Shown here: positions 19,168 through 27,721 of the stretch, in pieces | Position numbering within the stretch: position 1 is the stretch's first letter | Layout: each line of letters opens with the position of its first letter | NCBI RefSeq assembly: GCF_002803155.1 | Contig: NZ_NNBP01000002.1 | Span: forward strand, 434,001 to 498,000 | Reading direction: 5' to 3' | From: Streptomyces sp. CB02959 | GTDB lineage: Bacteria; Actinomycetota; Actinomycetes; Streptomycetales; Streptomycetaceae | DNA: 64,000 nucleotides | Translations under genes and position numbers: made by a program | Notes under the pieces: model-generated | The model's input: the letters and a program-made list of their open reading frames with translations, nothing else | The model's database searches: none | Told to the model about the DNA's origin: nothing

Positions 19168-21234
19168 ATGGTCATCGTTCAACCTTTGCGCCGCAGACTC
19201 AGATCGTTCGCGGTGGTGTCGCTGCTTCTTGCCGTGACGGCCCTGGTGCTCGGTCCGGGGCCCAGCTCCGCGGCGGAGTCCAACTGGTGGGATCCCTCCG
19301 CGAGGCCCGCACCCGACTCGCAGATCAACGTCACGGGCGAGCCCTTCAAGGGCACCGACGCCGAGGGCCGCGTCAGGGGCTTCGTCGACGCCCACGACCA
19401 CATCATGTCCAACGAGGGCTTCGGCGGCCGGCTGATCTGCGGAAAGCCGTTCTCGGAACAGGGCGTTGCCGACGCGCTCAAGGACTGCCCCGAGCACTAC
19501 CCCGACGGCTCGCTCGCCCTCTTCGACATGATCACCAAGGGGGGCGACGGCAAGCACGACCCTGTCGGGTGGCCGACGTTCAAGGACTGGCCCGCGCACG
19601 ACTCGCTGACCCACCAGCAGAACTACTACGCCTGGATCGAGCGGGCATGGCGCGGCGGCCAGCGGGTGCTGGTCAACGACCTGGTCACCAACGGCGTGAT
19701 CTGCTCGGTCTACTTCTTCAAGGACCGCGGCTGCGACGAGATGACCGCCATCCGTCTCGAGGCGAAGAAGACGTACGACATGCAGGCCTTCATCGACAAG
19801 ATGTACGGCGGTCCGGGCAAGGGCTGGTTCCGGATCGTCACGGACAGCACGCAGGCCCGGAAGGTCATCGAGCAGGGCAAGCTGGCCGTCGTCATGGGCG
19901 TCGAGACCTCGGAGCCGTTCGGCTGCAAGCAGATCCTGGACGTCGCGCAGTGCAGCAAGGCGGACATCGACCGGGGCCTGGACGAGCTGAAGCAACTGGG
20001 CGTCAGCAGCATGTTCCTGTGCCACAAGTTCGACAACGCCCTGTGCGGGGTGCGCTACGACTCCGGCGCGCTCGGTACGGCCATCAACGTGGGCCAGTTC
20101 CTGTCGACCGGCACGTTCTGGAAGACGGAGACCTGCCGCGGCCCGCAGCACGACAACCCCATCGGCAACGCGGCGGCGCCGGAGGCCGAGAAGCGGCTCC
20201 CCAAGGGCGTCGCCGTCCCCTCGTACGCCTCGGGCGCACAGTGCAACACCCGCGGGTTGACCGACCTTGGCGCGTACGCGGTGCGCGGCATGATGAAGCG
20301 CAACATGATGCTTGAGGTCGACCACATGAGCGTCAAGGCCGCGGATCAGGCCTTCGACCTCCTGGAATCCGAGTCGTACCCGGGCGTCATCTCCTCGCAC
20401 AGCTGGATGGACCTGGGCTGGACCGAACGCCTCTACAAGCTCGGAGGGTTCGCTGCCCAGTACATGAGCGGCTCGGAGGCGTTCAGCGCGGAGGCCAAGC
20501 GCACGGAAGCGCTGCGCAGGCAGTACAAGGTCGGCTACGGCTACGGCACCGACATGAACGGTGTCGGAGGCTGGCCGGCCCCGCGGGGCGCGGACGCCCC
20601 GAACCCGGTGAAGTACCCCTTCCGCAGTGTGGACGGCGGCTCGTTGATCGACAAGCAGACCACCGGCCAACGCACTTGGGACTTCAACACCGACGGTGGC
20701 GCCCACTACGGCATGGTCCCGGACTGGATCGAGGACATCCGGAACGTCGGCGGCCAGGGCGTCGTCGACGACCTCTTCGCGGGGGCCGAGTCCTATCTGC
20801 ACACCTGGGCGAGCACCGAGAAGTACAAGGGCGGGACGAACCTTGCCGCGGGCGCGGCCGCCACGGCGTCCTCGTCGGAGTGGTGGAACCCGTTCGTCAG
20901 CTTCAAGCCCGGCAACGCGGTGGACGGCGACACGGGCACCCGCTGGGCCAGCGAGTGGAAGGACGACCAGTGGCTGCAGATCGACCTCGGATCCGCGAAG
21001 CCGGTCGGGCGCGTCACCCTCGACTGGGAGCAGGCGTACGCGAAGTCGTACCGCGTAGAGCTGTCGGAAGACGGCACGAACTGGAGGACGGTGTGGTCCA
21101 CAGACTCCGGTGACGGCGGCCTGGACACGGCACGTTTCGCCGGAACTCAGGCGCGCTACGTACGCGTCAAGGGGCTGGAGCGCGGCACCCAGTGGGGCTA
21201 CTCACTCCGTGAGGTCGGCGTCTACGCCGACTGA
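19168..21234 (+). CDS. secreted dipeptidase-like metallohydrolase with C-terminal discoidin (F5/8 type C) domain
   Basis: 688 residues. N-terminal signal peptide: basic MVIVQPLRRRLRS, hydrophobic VVSLLLAVTALVL, cleavage near SSAAES. The catalytic part (~60-555) has a metal-site VDAHDHIM (His76, His78) and further His/Asp motifs (EVDHMSVKA, ISSHSWMDLG, YGYGTDMNG) of the amidohydrolase/membrane-dipeptidase superfamily. Residues ~560-688 are a galactose-binding-like discoidin domain with DGDTGTRWASEWKDDQWLQ. Substrate unknown; exported. Preceded by operator copy 1 and AAGGA 8 nt from the ATG; followed by a hairpin terminator. Confidence 0.82.
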   Translation: MVIVQPLRRRLRSFAVVSLLLAVTALVLGPGPSSAAESNWWDPSARPAPDSQINVTGEPFKGTDAEGRVRGFVDAHDHIMSNEGFGGRLICGKPFSEQGVADALKDCPEHYPDGSLALFDMITKGGDGKHDPVGWPTFKDWPAHDSLTHQQNYYAWIERAWRGGQRVLVNDLVTNGVICSVYFFKDRGCDEMTAIRLEAKKTYDMQAFIDKMYGGPGKGWFRIVTDSTQARKVIEQGKLAVVMGVETSEPFGCKQILDVAQCSKADIDRGLDELKQLGVSSMFLCHKFDNALCGVRYDSGALGTAINVGQFLSTGTFWKTETCRGPQHDNPIGNAAAPEAEKRLPKGVAVPSYASGAQCNTRGLTDLGAYAVRGMMKRNMMLEVDHMSVKAADQAFDLLESESYPGVISSHSWMDLGWTERLYKLGGFAAQYMSGSEAFSAEAKRTEALRRQYKVGYGYGTDMNGVGGWPAPRGADAPNPVKYPFRSVDGGSLIDKQTTGQRTWDFNTDGGAHYGMVPDWIEDIRNVGGQGVVDDLFAGAESYLHTWASTEKYKGGTNLAAGAAATASSSEWWNPFVSFKPGNAVDGDTGTRWASEWKDDQWLQIDLGSAKPVGRVTLDWEQAYAKSYRVELSEDGTNWRTVWSTDSGDGGLDTARFAGTQARYVRVKGLERGTQWGYSLREVGVYAD

Positions 21235-21239
21235 CGCAC

Positions 21240-21278
21240 GGGGCCGGCCGGATCGGCTCACCCGATCCGGGCGGCCCC
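21240..21278 (+). terminator. hairpin terminator after the dipeptidase gene
   Basis: Two 17-base arms, from GGGGCCGGCCGGATCGG to CCGATCCGGGCGGCCCC, pair almost perfectly around a 5-base loop, 5 bp after the stop codon. There is no U tract, as is usual in actinomycetes. Confidence 0.7.
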
Positions 21279-21306
21279 GGTGGACGAGTACGACAGGGAT
21301 GAGTAA

Positions 21307-21327
21307 GACGTGCGCCCAACTCACATT
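21307..21327. promoter_or_regulatory. 21-bp TetR operator, copy 3 (before alpha-galactosidase)
   Basis: GACGTGCG-CCCAA-CTCACATT. The right arm is identical to copy 1; the left arm differs from the consensus at two positions. It lies directly before the GAGGA ribosome site of the GH36 gene, in the same position as copies 1 and 2. Confidence 0.65.
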
Positions 21328-21338
21328 CGAGGATTCGA

Positions 21339-23399
21339 GTGATCACTCACCACTCCGAGGCCCGCCTCTGGCTTCTGAGCACTCCCGGCACCTCCTACGC
21401 CTTCCGGCTGGACGCCGACGACGTCCCCCGGCACGTGCACTGGGGCCGGCCGCTCACCCTGGAGCAGGCCGTCGTCATCGCGGCCGACCTGCCCGAAGAG
21501 GACCCCGGCGGCGACGACCCCGGGGGCGAGGAGTACGTGGTCGAGGGCGGCCTGCGCTTCGGGGCGCCGTCGCTGACCGTCCGGTTCGACGACGGTGTCC
21601 GCGGCTTCGAGTGGCGGTTCGTCTCGCACACGGTCGACGAGGGCCGGCTCACGCTCTCCTTCACCGACCGTGTCCGCTCCCTCGCTCTCGACCTGAACTA
21701 CCGGATCCGGGAAGGCCATGACCAGATCGAGCGCTGGGCCGTCCTCACCGCGGACGAGCCGGTGGAGGTCCTGCGCTTCGACTCCGCCGCCTGGACGCTG
21801 CCGGCCCGCGACGACTACCGGGTCAGCCATGTGGTGGGGGAGTGGGGCCGGGAGTTCCAGCTCCAGCGCGACCGGGTGCCCGTCGGGGAGACCGTGTTCA
21901 CCAGCCGCCTCGGCATCACGGGAGCGCACGCCGGACCCTGGCTGATGCTCGACGCGCAGGACGCCGCCGAGGAGCACGGCGAGGTCTGGAGCGCGGCCCT
22001 GGCCTGGAGCGGCAGCCGCCGGATCACCCTGCGCCGCGACCCCTACGGCCGCGCCTCGTGGACCGGCGGGTTCGGTCACGAGGGGCTGGTCTGGAATTTG
22101 GGCGCCGGCGAGTGTCTGGAGACCCCCGTCTTCACCGGGCTGTACGCCCCCGACGGCTTCGGCGGCACCAGCCGACGCTGGCACGCCTACGTCGAACGAG
22201 AGGTGCTGCCCGCCCGTCCGGCCGAACGCCCGTTGATCTTCAACTCGTGGGAGGCGACCGAGTTCGACATCAGCGAGAGGCAGCAGACGGAACTGGCCGA
22301 CCTGGCCGCGGGGCTCGGCGTCGAGGTCTTCGTCGTGGACGACGCCTGGTTCGGCACCCGCACCAGCGACCGGGCCGGGCTGGGCGACTGGTGGCCCAAC
22401 CCCGACCGCTTCCCGAACGGTCTGGGCCCGCTCGCCGACCACGTCCGTGCGCTGGGCATGGGCTTCGGCCTGTGGGTCGAGCCCGAGGCGGTCAACCCGG
22501 ACAGCGACCTCTTCCGTGCGCACCCTGACTGGATCCTCTGCCAGGACGGCCGTACCCGCACGCAGCGTCGCAACCAGCACGTGCTGGACTTCGCCCGCCG
22601 CGACGTCCGCGAATGGGCGGTCGAATGGCTGGTCAGGACCGTCACCGAGCTGGACGTGGTCTTCCTCAAATGGGACATGAACCGGCCCTTCAGCGAGGCA
22701 GGGCGGCCTGGGGCCGCCGACTCCGACCGGGTCTGGATCGAGCACACGCGCGGGGTCTACGAGGTGATGGACCGGCTGCGCGCCGCCCGTCCCGGCCTGT
22801 ACCTGGAGTCGTGCGCGGGCGGTGGCGGCCGGGCCGATCTGGGCGTGCTGGCCCGCGCCGACCAGATCTGGACGTCGGACAACACCGACGCCGCCGACCG
22901 GGTCGCGATCCAGCACGGCCACGGCCAGCTGCTGCCCGCCCGGACCATGGGCGCCTGGGTCACCGACAGCCCGCACAGCCTCACCGCCCGCCCGACCTCG
23001 ATCCGTTACCGCTTCCATGTGTCGATGGCGGGGGCGATGGGCATCGGCGGCAACCTGCGGAACTGGAGCGAGGAGGATCTGGCCTGGGCCCGGATGCTGG
23101 TCGAGCAGTACAAGCGGATCAGGCCCGTGGTGCACGGCGGTGTCCAGTACCGCCTGGCGCGCGACGCCGTGCAGTACCTCACCGAGGACGAGGTCGTCGT
23201 CTTCCAGTTCCAGCCGTCCGCACTGACCCGCTCGGCCGCCCGCGTCCGGCTGAAGGGCCTCGACCCCGATGCCCGCTACCGGGACGAGGGCACCGGTGCC
23301 GTCCACGAGGGCGCCGTCCTGCTCAGCCACGGGCTTCCGCCGCTGCTGTCCTTCGACTGGACGAGCGAGCTGGTCCACCTCAGGAGGGTGCCCCGATGA
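21339..23399 (+). CDS. GH36 alpha-galactosidase
   Basis: 686 residues, intracellular (no signal peptide), GTG start with GAGGA 5 nt upstream. Glycoside hydrolase family 36: beta-sandwich N-terminal half and a TIM barrel with nucleophile Asp446 in FLKWDMNR and acid/base Asp514 in WTSDNTDA; SCAGGGGRAD and VEPEAVNPDSDL are also family hallmarks. It removes terminal alpha-galactose from melibiose/raffinose-type sugars or plant glycosides. The stop overlaps the MFS transporter start by 4 bp, so hydrolase and uptake are one operon, behind operator copy 3. Confidence 0.93.
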   Translation: MITHHSEARLWLLSTPGTSYAFRLDADDVPRHVHWGRPLTLEQAVVIAADLPEEDPGGDDPGGEEYVVEGGLRFGAPSLTVRFDDGVRGFEWRFVSHTVDEGRLTLSFTDRVRSLALDLNYRIREGHDQIERWAVLTADEPVEVLRFDSAAWTLPARDDYRVSHVVGEWGREFQLQRDRVPVGETVFTSRLGITGAHAGPWLMLDAQDAAEEHGEVWSAALAWSGSRRITLRRDPYGRASWTGGFGHEGLVWNLGAGECLETPVFTGLYAPDGFGGTSRRWHAYVEREVLPARPAERPLIFNSWEATEFDISERQQTELADLAAGLGVEVFVVDDAWFGTRTSDRAGLGDWWPNPDRFPNGLGPLADHVRALGMGFGLWVEPEAVNPDSDLFRAHPDWILCQDGRTRTQRRNQHVLDFARRDVREWAVEWLVRTVTELDVVFLKWDMNRPFSEAGRPGAADSDRVWIEHTRGVYEVMDRLRAARPGLYLESCAGGGGRADLGVLARADQIWTSDNTDAADRVAIQHGHGQLLPARTMGAWVTDSPHSLTARPTSIRYRFHVSMAGAMGIGGNLRNWSEEDLAWARMLVEQYKRIRPVVHGGVQYRLARDAVQYLTEDEVVVFQFQPSALTRSAARVRLKGLDPDARYRDEGTGAVHEGAVLLSHGLPPLLSFDWTSELVHLRRVPR

Positions 23400-24685
23400 G
23401 CCTCGCCCCCGAGCGCCGCGAGCGCCCTGAGCCGCCCGAGCTGCCCAAGGCCCTCGCCGAGCCTGTCCGCAAGGTCGGCCCGGGCTGGGTCGCCCTGTAC
23501 GTCCTGGCCAACGTCGGGGTGTTCCTCCCGATGCAGGTGCCGACCACGTTCCTGATGCCCGAGCAGATCGCCCGGATCGACCCGGTGGGAAAGGTCGGCA
23601 GTTACGCCTGGGTCAGCATGATGGGCGCGATCTCGGGAATCGTCATCGCACCGCTGGCCGGCGCGCTCAGCGACCGCACCACCAGCCGGTTCGGCCGCCG
23701 CCGGCCGTGGCTGGTCGTGGGCGCACTGGTCTGCATGGCGACGCTGGTCTTCGTCGGCATCCAGACGACGGTCGCCGGGGTCGCGCTCGGTTCCCTCGTA
23801 CTGTCCGCCTCGTTCATGATCATCGGCGCCGGACTCTCCCCGGTGGTGCCCGACCAGGTCCCGGTCGCGCAGCGCGGTGCGGTGCTGGGCTGGGCCATGG
23901 TCCCGCAGGCCGGCGGCTTGATCGCGGGCGGGCTGCTGCTCGGGCTGGTCACGGGCTTCCCCGCGCAGTACCTGCTGCTGGCCGCATTTCCGCTGCTGAT
24001 CCTGCTGTTCGCGACCGTCTTGAAGGATCCGCCGCTGTCCCGCCGGCACCGCGAGCCGTTCTCGCCGGGTGCCTTCCTGGACGGCTACCGGATCAGCCCA
24101 CGCGCGCACCCCGACTTCCTCTGGGCGATGAGCTCCCGGTTCATCATGGGCCTCGGCTACGGGACGGGCACGCTCTACCTGCCGTACTTCCTGGACGACG
24201 TCCTGCACTACGAGCAGTTGTTCCCCGGCCGGTCGACCGAGGACGGCCTGCTCATCGTGATCGGCGTCAACTGCCTGGCCACGATCTCGACCGTCGTCCT
24301 CAGTGGCTGGCTCTCCGACCGGCTGGGCAAGCGGCGCATGCTGGTCTTCCTCGGCGGCGTCACGATGGCCGTCGCCGCGGTCCCGCTCGCGCTGTGGCCC
24401 ACCTGGACCATGACGTTGGTCGCGGCCGTCATCCTGGGCCTGGGCTACGGTGTGTACCTGGCCGTCGACACCGCCCTGGTCACCGAGGTGCTCCCGGCCT
24501 CGGCGGATCGCGGCAAGGACATGGCCCTGGCCAACCTGATGACTTCCCTGCCGTATGTCCTGGTTCCCCCGATCGCCTCGGTCGTGCTCGGCGGTCCAGG
24601 GGGCTACCACTCGCTGTTCCTCTGCTCCGCGGCCCTGTCCGCGCTCGGTGCGGTACTGGTCTGGAGGGTCAAGACCGTCCGCTAG
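23396..24685 (+). CDS. MFS sugar transporter
   Basis: 429-residue inner-membrane transporter with about 12 hydrophobic helices. The loop after helix 2, SDRTTSRFGRRRPWLV, is the classic D-R-x-x-x-R/K-x-G-R-R MFS signature of the sugar (GPH/SUC-like) branch, and it is repeated as SDRLGKRRMLVF in the second half. The ATG overlaps the GH36 stop (ATGA). Probably imports the galactoside hydrolysed by that enzyme. Its last 17 bp overlap the convergent TetR gene. Confidence 0.88.
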   Translation: MSLAPERRERPEPPELPKALAEPVRKVGPGWVALYVLANVGVFLPMQVPTTFLMPEQIARIDPVGKVGSYAWVSMMGAISGIVIAPLAGALSDRTTSRFGRRRPWLVVGALVCMATLVFVGIQTTVAGVALGSLVLSASFMIIGAGLSPVVPDQVPVAQRGAVLGWAMVPQAGGLIAGGLLLGLVTGFPAQYLLLAAFPLLILLFATVLKDPPLSRRHREPFSPGAFLDGYRISPRAHPDFLWAMSSRFIMGLGYGTGTLYLPYFLDDVLHYEQLFPGRSTEDGLLIVIGVNCLATISTVVLSGWLSDRLGKRRMLVFLGGVTMAVAAVPLALWPTWTMTLVAAVILGLGYGVYLAVDTALVTEVLPASADRGKDMALANLMTSLPYVLVPPIASVVLGGPGGYHSLFLCSAALSALGAVLVWRVKTVR

Positions 24686-25346
24686 GTCGTGTCCGCTGAC
24701 TGGACGCCAGGAGCCGGATGCGGTCGCTCAGATAGCTGTTGAGGACGTGTTTGCACTCGGCGATGAGCTGGGGATCGCCCTGCGGATCGGTACGGAAGGC
24801 CAGTTGCAGCACGCCGTCCGCGCACTCCAGGGCCACCCGCACGGCGATGTCGAGTTCGGCGTTGTCCGGGACACCGGTCAGGGAGGCGGTCAGCGCGCGC
24901 AGCCGTCCGGCGACCGCGGTGTTGTTGTCCAGTGGCGGCTGCAGGATGTGGTCCTGTCCCACCGCACCGAAGTCGACCACGCCGAATCCGGTGATCGTCC
25001 GGCGCATGGCGACGAACTCGTCGACGGTCACCTCCACGACGCCCGAGATGCCGTCGGGCGCCTCGCGCTCCAGCCGGTCCGCGACCCGCTCCAGAAAGGA
25101 CTCCAGGTTGCGGGCGGCGAGCGCGCCGATCAGTCCCTCCCGGTCGGAGAAGAACTGGTAAAGGGTGCCGATGGGCACCTCGGCTCGGCGTGCCACCTCC
25201 TTGGTGGTCAGCGCGGCATAGCCGACCTCGTCCAGGAGTTCGGCGCAGGCATCCAGCAGCCGTTCGAAGCGTACGACGCTGCGCTTCTGGACCGGCAGCC
25301 GGCGCGGCGTCCCTGCAGTGCGGTCTTGGTTCACGCCTTCCATCAT
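24669..25346 (-). CDS. TetR-family repressor of the glycosidase regulon
   Basis: 225 residues. N-terminal TetR helix-turn-helix: RLLDACAELLDEVGYAALTTKEVA followed by AEVPIGTLYQFFSDREGLIGAL. The C-terminal ligand domain has no recognised relative. The start is unclear; I use the ATG at 25346 (MMEGVNQDR), while a GTG at 25334 is also possible and neither has a strong ribosome site. It lies between the MFS gene and the GH1 gene, and operator copy 2 sits between its start and GH1, so it probably represses itself, GH1 and, through copies 1 and 3, the other two units. Confidence 0.85.
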   Translation of the reverse strand: MMEGVNQDRTAGTPRRLPVQKRSVVRFERLLDACAELLDEVGYAALTTKEVARRAEVPIGTLYQFFSDREGLIGALAARNLESFLERVADRLEREAPDGISGVVEVTVDEFVAMRRTITGFGVVDFGAVGQDHILQPPLDNNTAVAGRLRALTASLTGVPDNAELDIAVRVALECADGVLQLAFRTDPQGDPQLIAECKHVLNSYLSDRIRLLASSQRTRPSGRS

Positions 25347-25361
25347 CCCATCGGAGCGATT

Positions 25362-25382
25362 AACGTGAGCCCTACTCATGTT
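25362..25382. promoter_or_regulatory. 21-bp TetR operator, copy 2 (between tetR and GH1)
   Basis: AACGTGAG-CCCTA-CTCATGTT; the 8-bp arms are complementary at 7 of 8 positions. It is the best copy of the palindrome and sits in the divergent region between the TetR start (25346) and the GH1 start (25397). Confidence 0.8.
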
Positions 25383-25396
25383 TTAGGGGGTTGTAC

Positions 25397-26731
25397 GTGA
25401 CACTGGACCATCTGCCCGCGGACTTCGTCTGGGGCGCGTCGACGGCGTCGTATCAGGTCGAGGGCGCCACCAAGGAGGACGGTCGCGGACCGTCGGTCTG
25501 GGACACCTTCACCGCCCGCCCCGGTACGATCCGCGACGGGCACACCGGTGACGTGGCCTGCGACCACTACCACCGGTACGAGGAGGACCTCGCGCTGATG
25601 GCCGAGGCGGGCCTCACCGGCTACCGCTTCTCCATCGCCTGGCCCCGGATCCGGCCGACCGGCAAGGGCGAGGTGAATCCCCTGGGCATGGACTTCTACG
25701 ACCGACTGGTCGACGGCCTGCTCGCACGCGGCATCGAACCCGTCCCGACTCTGTTCCACTGGGACCTCCCGCAGGGCCTTGAGGACGACGGCGGCTGGCT
25801 GAACCGCGACACCGCGCACCGCTTCGCCGAGTACGCCGCCGTCATGGCCGACCGGCTGGGAGACCGCGTCCAGAAGTGGATCACGCTCAACGAGCCGTTC
25901 ATCCACATGGTGTGGGGCTACGGCCTCGGCACCCACGCACCGGGCCGCGCACTGTTCCTGGACTGCCTGCCGGTCGCCCACCACCAACTGCTCGGCCACG
26001 CACTGGCGCTGAGGGAGCTGCGGGCGCGCGGCCTCCAGGTGATGATCGCCAACAACTGCACCCCGGTCTGGCCCGCCTCGGACGCCCCCGCCGACCACGC
26101 CGCCGCGCGGGCCTATGACAGCCTGCACAACCGCCTGTTCAACGATCCGATCCTCACGGGCACCTACCCCGACCTGTCGGCCTTCGGCGCGGACGCCACC
26201 CTCGGCGGCTCCGTCCGGGAGGGCGATCTCGAACTGATCTCGGCCCCCCTGGACGCGCTCGGCATCAACTACTACAACCCGACCCGGATCCAGGCGCCGG
26301 CGTCCGAGGGGCTGCCGTTCGAAGAAGCCCCCATCGAGGGCTACCGCCGCACCGCCTTCGACTGGCCCGTCGTCCCCGACGGCCTACGGGAACTGCTCGT
26401 CGGCCTCAAGGAGCGCTACCCGGCACTCCCGCCCGTCTACATCACCGAGAACGGCTGCTCGACCGAGGACGTCGTCGCCGCGGACGGCACCGTCCCGGAC
26501 CTCGACCGCATCGACTACCTCGACACCCACCTCCGGGCCGTCGACGCCGCCGCGGCCCAGGGCGTCGACGTGCGCGGCTACTTCACCTGGACCCTGATGG
26601 ACAACTTCGAATGGGCCGAGGGTTTCCACCAGCGCTTCGGACTTGTCCACGTCGACCACGACACCCAGGTGCGCACCCCGAAGGCGTCTTTCGCGTGGTA
26701 CCGCGATCTCATTCGCGCGCAGCGGGGTTGA
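25397..26731 (+). CDS. GH1 beta-glucosidase
   Basis: 444 residues, intracellular. Family 1 hydrolase: N-terminal FVWGASTASYQVEGA, acid/base Glu166 in TLNEPF, nucleophile Glu351 in ITENG, and the C-terminal WTLMDNFEWAEGF. GTG start at 25397 chosen because AGGGGG lies 7 nt upstream; a TTG at 25391 would abut it. Cleaves beta-glucosides (cellobiose-type or plant aglycone glucosides). Transcribed divergently from tetR behind operator copy 2. Confidence 0.94.
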   Translation: MTLDHLPADFVWGASTASYQVEGATKEDGRGPSVWDTFTARPGTIRDGHTGDVACDHYHRYEEDLALMAEAGLTGYRFSIAWPRIRPTGKGEVNPLGMDFYDRLVDGLLARGIEPVPTLFHWDLPQGLEDDGGWLNRDTAHRFAEYAAVMADRLGDRVQKWITLNEPFIHMVWGYGLGTHAPGRALFLDCLPVAHHQLLGHALALRELRARGLQVMIANNCTPVWPASDAPADHAAARAYDSLHNRLFNDPILTGTYPDLSAFGADATLGGSVREGDLELISAPLDALGINYYNPTRIQAPASEGLPFEEAPIEGYRRTAFDWPVVPDGLRELLVGLKERYPALPPVYITENGCSTEDVVAADGTVPDLDRIDYLDTHLRAVDAAAAQGVDVRGYFTWTLMDNFEWAEGFHQRFGLVHVDHDTQVRTPKASFAWYRDLIRAQRG

Positions 26732-26802
26732 GCTCCCAGAACAGGGTCGCAACGCAGGTCGGGCAGGTCCCCGCCGCCCGGCTGCGCTGCCCCTCGAAAC
26801 CC

Positions 26803-27318
26803 TCACTTTTCCCTGTCGTGGGGCGGCGGCTCGGCAAGGCTCGACGGCAACTCTTTCAAGGCGTCGGAGGCGGCCTTTGCGGAGCGGAGGATTCCTGTCA
26901 GCAGTTCTGACAGTTCGGACAAGGACGCAGAGGGCTGGCTCGTGGGGGAAGTCGCCTGAGCGACCGCGCATTCCGCATCGTGCCGTCGATGGTCCTTTTC
27001 GCCGGTCTCCCACTCTGCATTGACTTGCGCGAACACCTCCTCGTCGAGGAAGTACCCCCATCGCTGGATGCCGAGGCTGTTCGCCACTTTGACCAGGGTT
27101 TCGATGGTCAGGTTCGTCCCGTCGGCGGACTCGGCCGACGCCAGCGTCCGCTTGGAGACGTTTGCGTGCTCGGCCAGTGCCGCCAAGGTGAACGGGCCCT
27201 CTGGATGGCGCTGTCGGGCGTATCGGAGACGGGCGGCGATCGCTGTCTTGGCGGCGCGCATCTGCTCATCGAGGGAGCAGGCCGCCTCCCTGTCGCGTCC
27301 ATCGTGTTGAGAGTTCAC
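26803..27318 (-). CDS. XRE-family helix-turn-helix regulator
   Basis: 171 residues. A Cro/CI-type HTH occupies residues ~25-95: AIAARLRYARQRHPEGPFTLAALAEHANVSKRTLASAES followed by TIETLVKVANSLGIQ. The C-terminal third is acidic, Ser/Pro-rich and low in structure. Divergent from a region with a good promoter and several TGCAA repeats, so it probably binds there and controls itself. No ligand or partner identified. Confidence 0.85.
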   Translation of the reverse strand: MNSQHDGRDREAACSLDEQMRAAKTAIAARLRYARQRHPEGPFTLAALAEHANVSKRTLASAESADGTNLTIETLVKVANSLGIQRWGYFLDEEVFAQVNAEWETGEKDHRRHDAECAVAQATSPTSQPSASLSELSELLTGILRSAKAASDALKELPSSLAEPPPHDREK

Positions 27319-27331
27319 AGTTCACCCACCT

Positions 27332-27393
27332 ATTGGTGCAAGATAATGCAACAAGGTGCAGCATGTTGCACATGGGTGTTCAGGGTCGTAGGC
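27332..27393. promoter_or_regulatory. divergent promoters with TGCAA repeats
   Basis: GTGCAA, TGCAAC, GTGCA and TTGCAC occur within 40 bp as inverted pairs (for example GTGCA-N6-TGCAC). On the plus strand, TTGCAC (27365-27370), a 17-bp spacer and TAGGCT form a standard sigma-HrdB-like promoter. On the minus strand TTGTTG, 16 bp and TAGGTG point at the XRE gene. The repeats overlap both, as expected for autoregulation by the XRE protein. Confidence 0.55.
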
Positions 27394-27430
27394 TCACCGC
27401 GGGAGCGGACCTATCGAGGGGGAACGCAAA

Positions 27431-27721
27431 GTGCTGGAGCGGTCATCAGCATTACGCCGCGAAAAATTCTCCGACGGTCCGCTGAATTCTGGCATTTTCT
27501 TGCACGAGTTTCGCCCTGTTCGAGCGGGAGAGCCGTGCTGCGGGGCGGTTTCGGGACCGTGTGCGCCCCGCCGGCGGCCCCTCGACCCGGCCATCGACGC
27601 GATGCGCCTCCCGTCTTTCATGTCGGACGATCCGTCGCCCGCTGCCGGAGTGTGGCAGCGGAAAGCCGCGGTCCGATACGGGGGAGGGCGACGGCGGGAA
27701 TGCCCATGTGATTCTCCGTAG
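27431..27721 (+). CDS. possible small protein downstream of the XRE-controlled promoter
   Basis: 96 codons from a GTG with GAGGGGG 8 nt upstream, ~45 bp after the strong plus-strand promoter at 27365-27393. The product (VLERSSALRREKFSDG...) is Arg- and Pro-rich with no recognised domain, and its codon third positions are not clearly GC-biased as in real genes here. It is placed as a gene because of promoter and ribosome site; it may equally be a leader RNA. Confidence 0.25.
   Translation: MLERSSALRREKFSDGPLNSGIFLHEFRPVRAGEPCCGAVSGPCAPRRRPLDPAIDAMRLPSFMSDDPSPAAGVWQRKAAVRYGGGRRRECPCDSP

Noticed and set aside
19153..20802. 549-codon minus-strand frame opposite the dipeptidase
   Set aside because: No recognisable domain; it mirrors third-position GC bias of the plus-strand gene, which has a signal peptide, metal motifs and a ribosome site.
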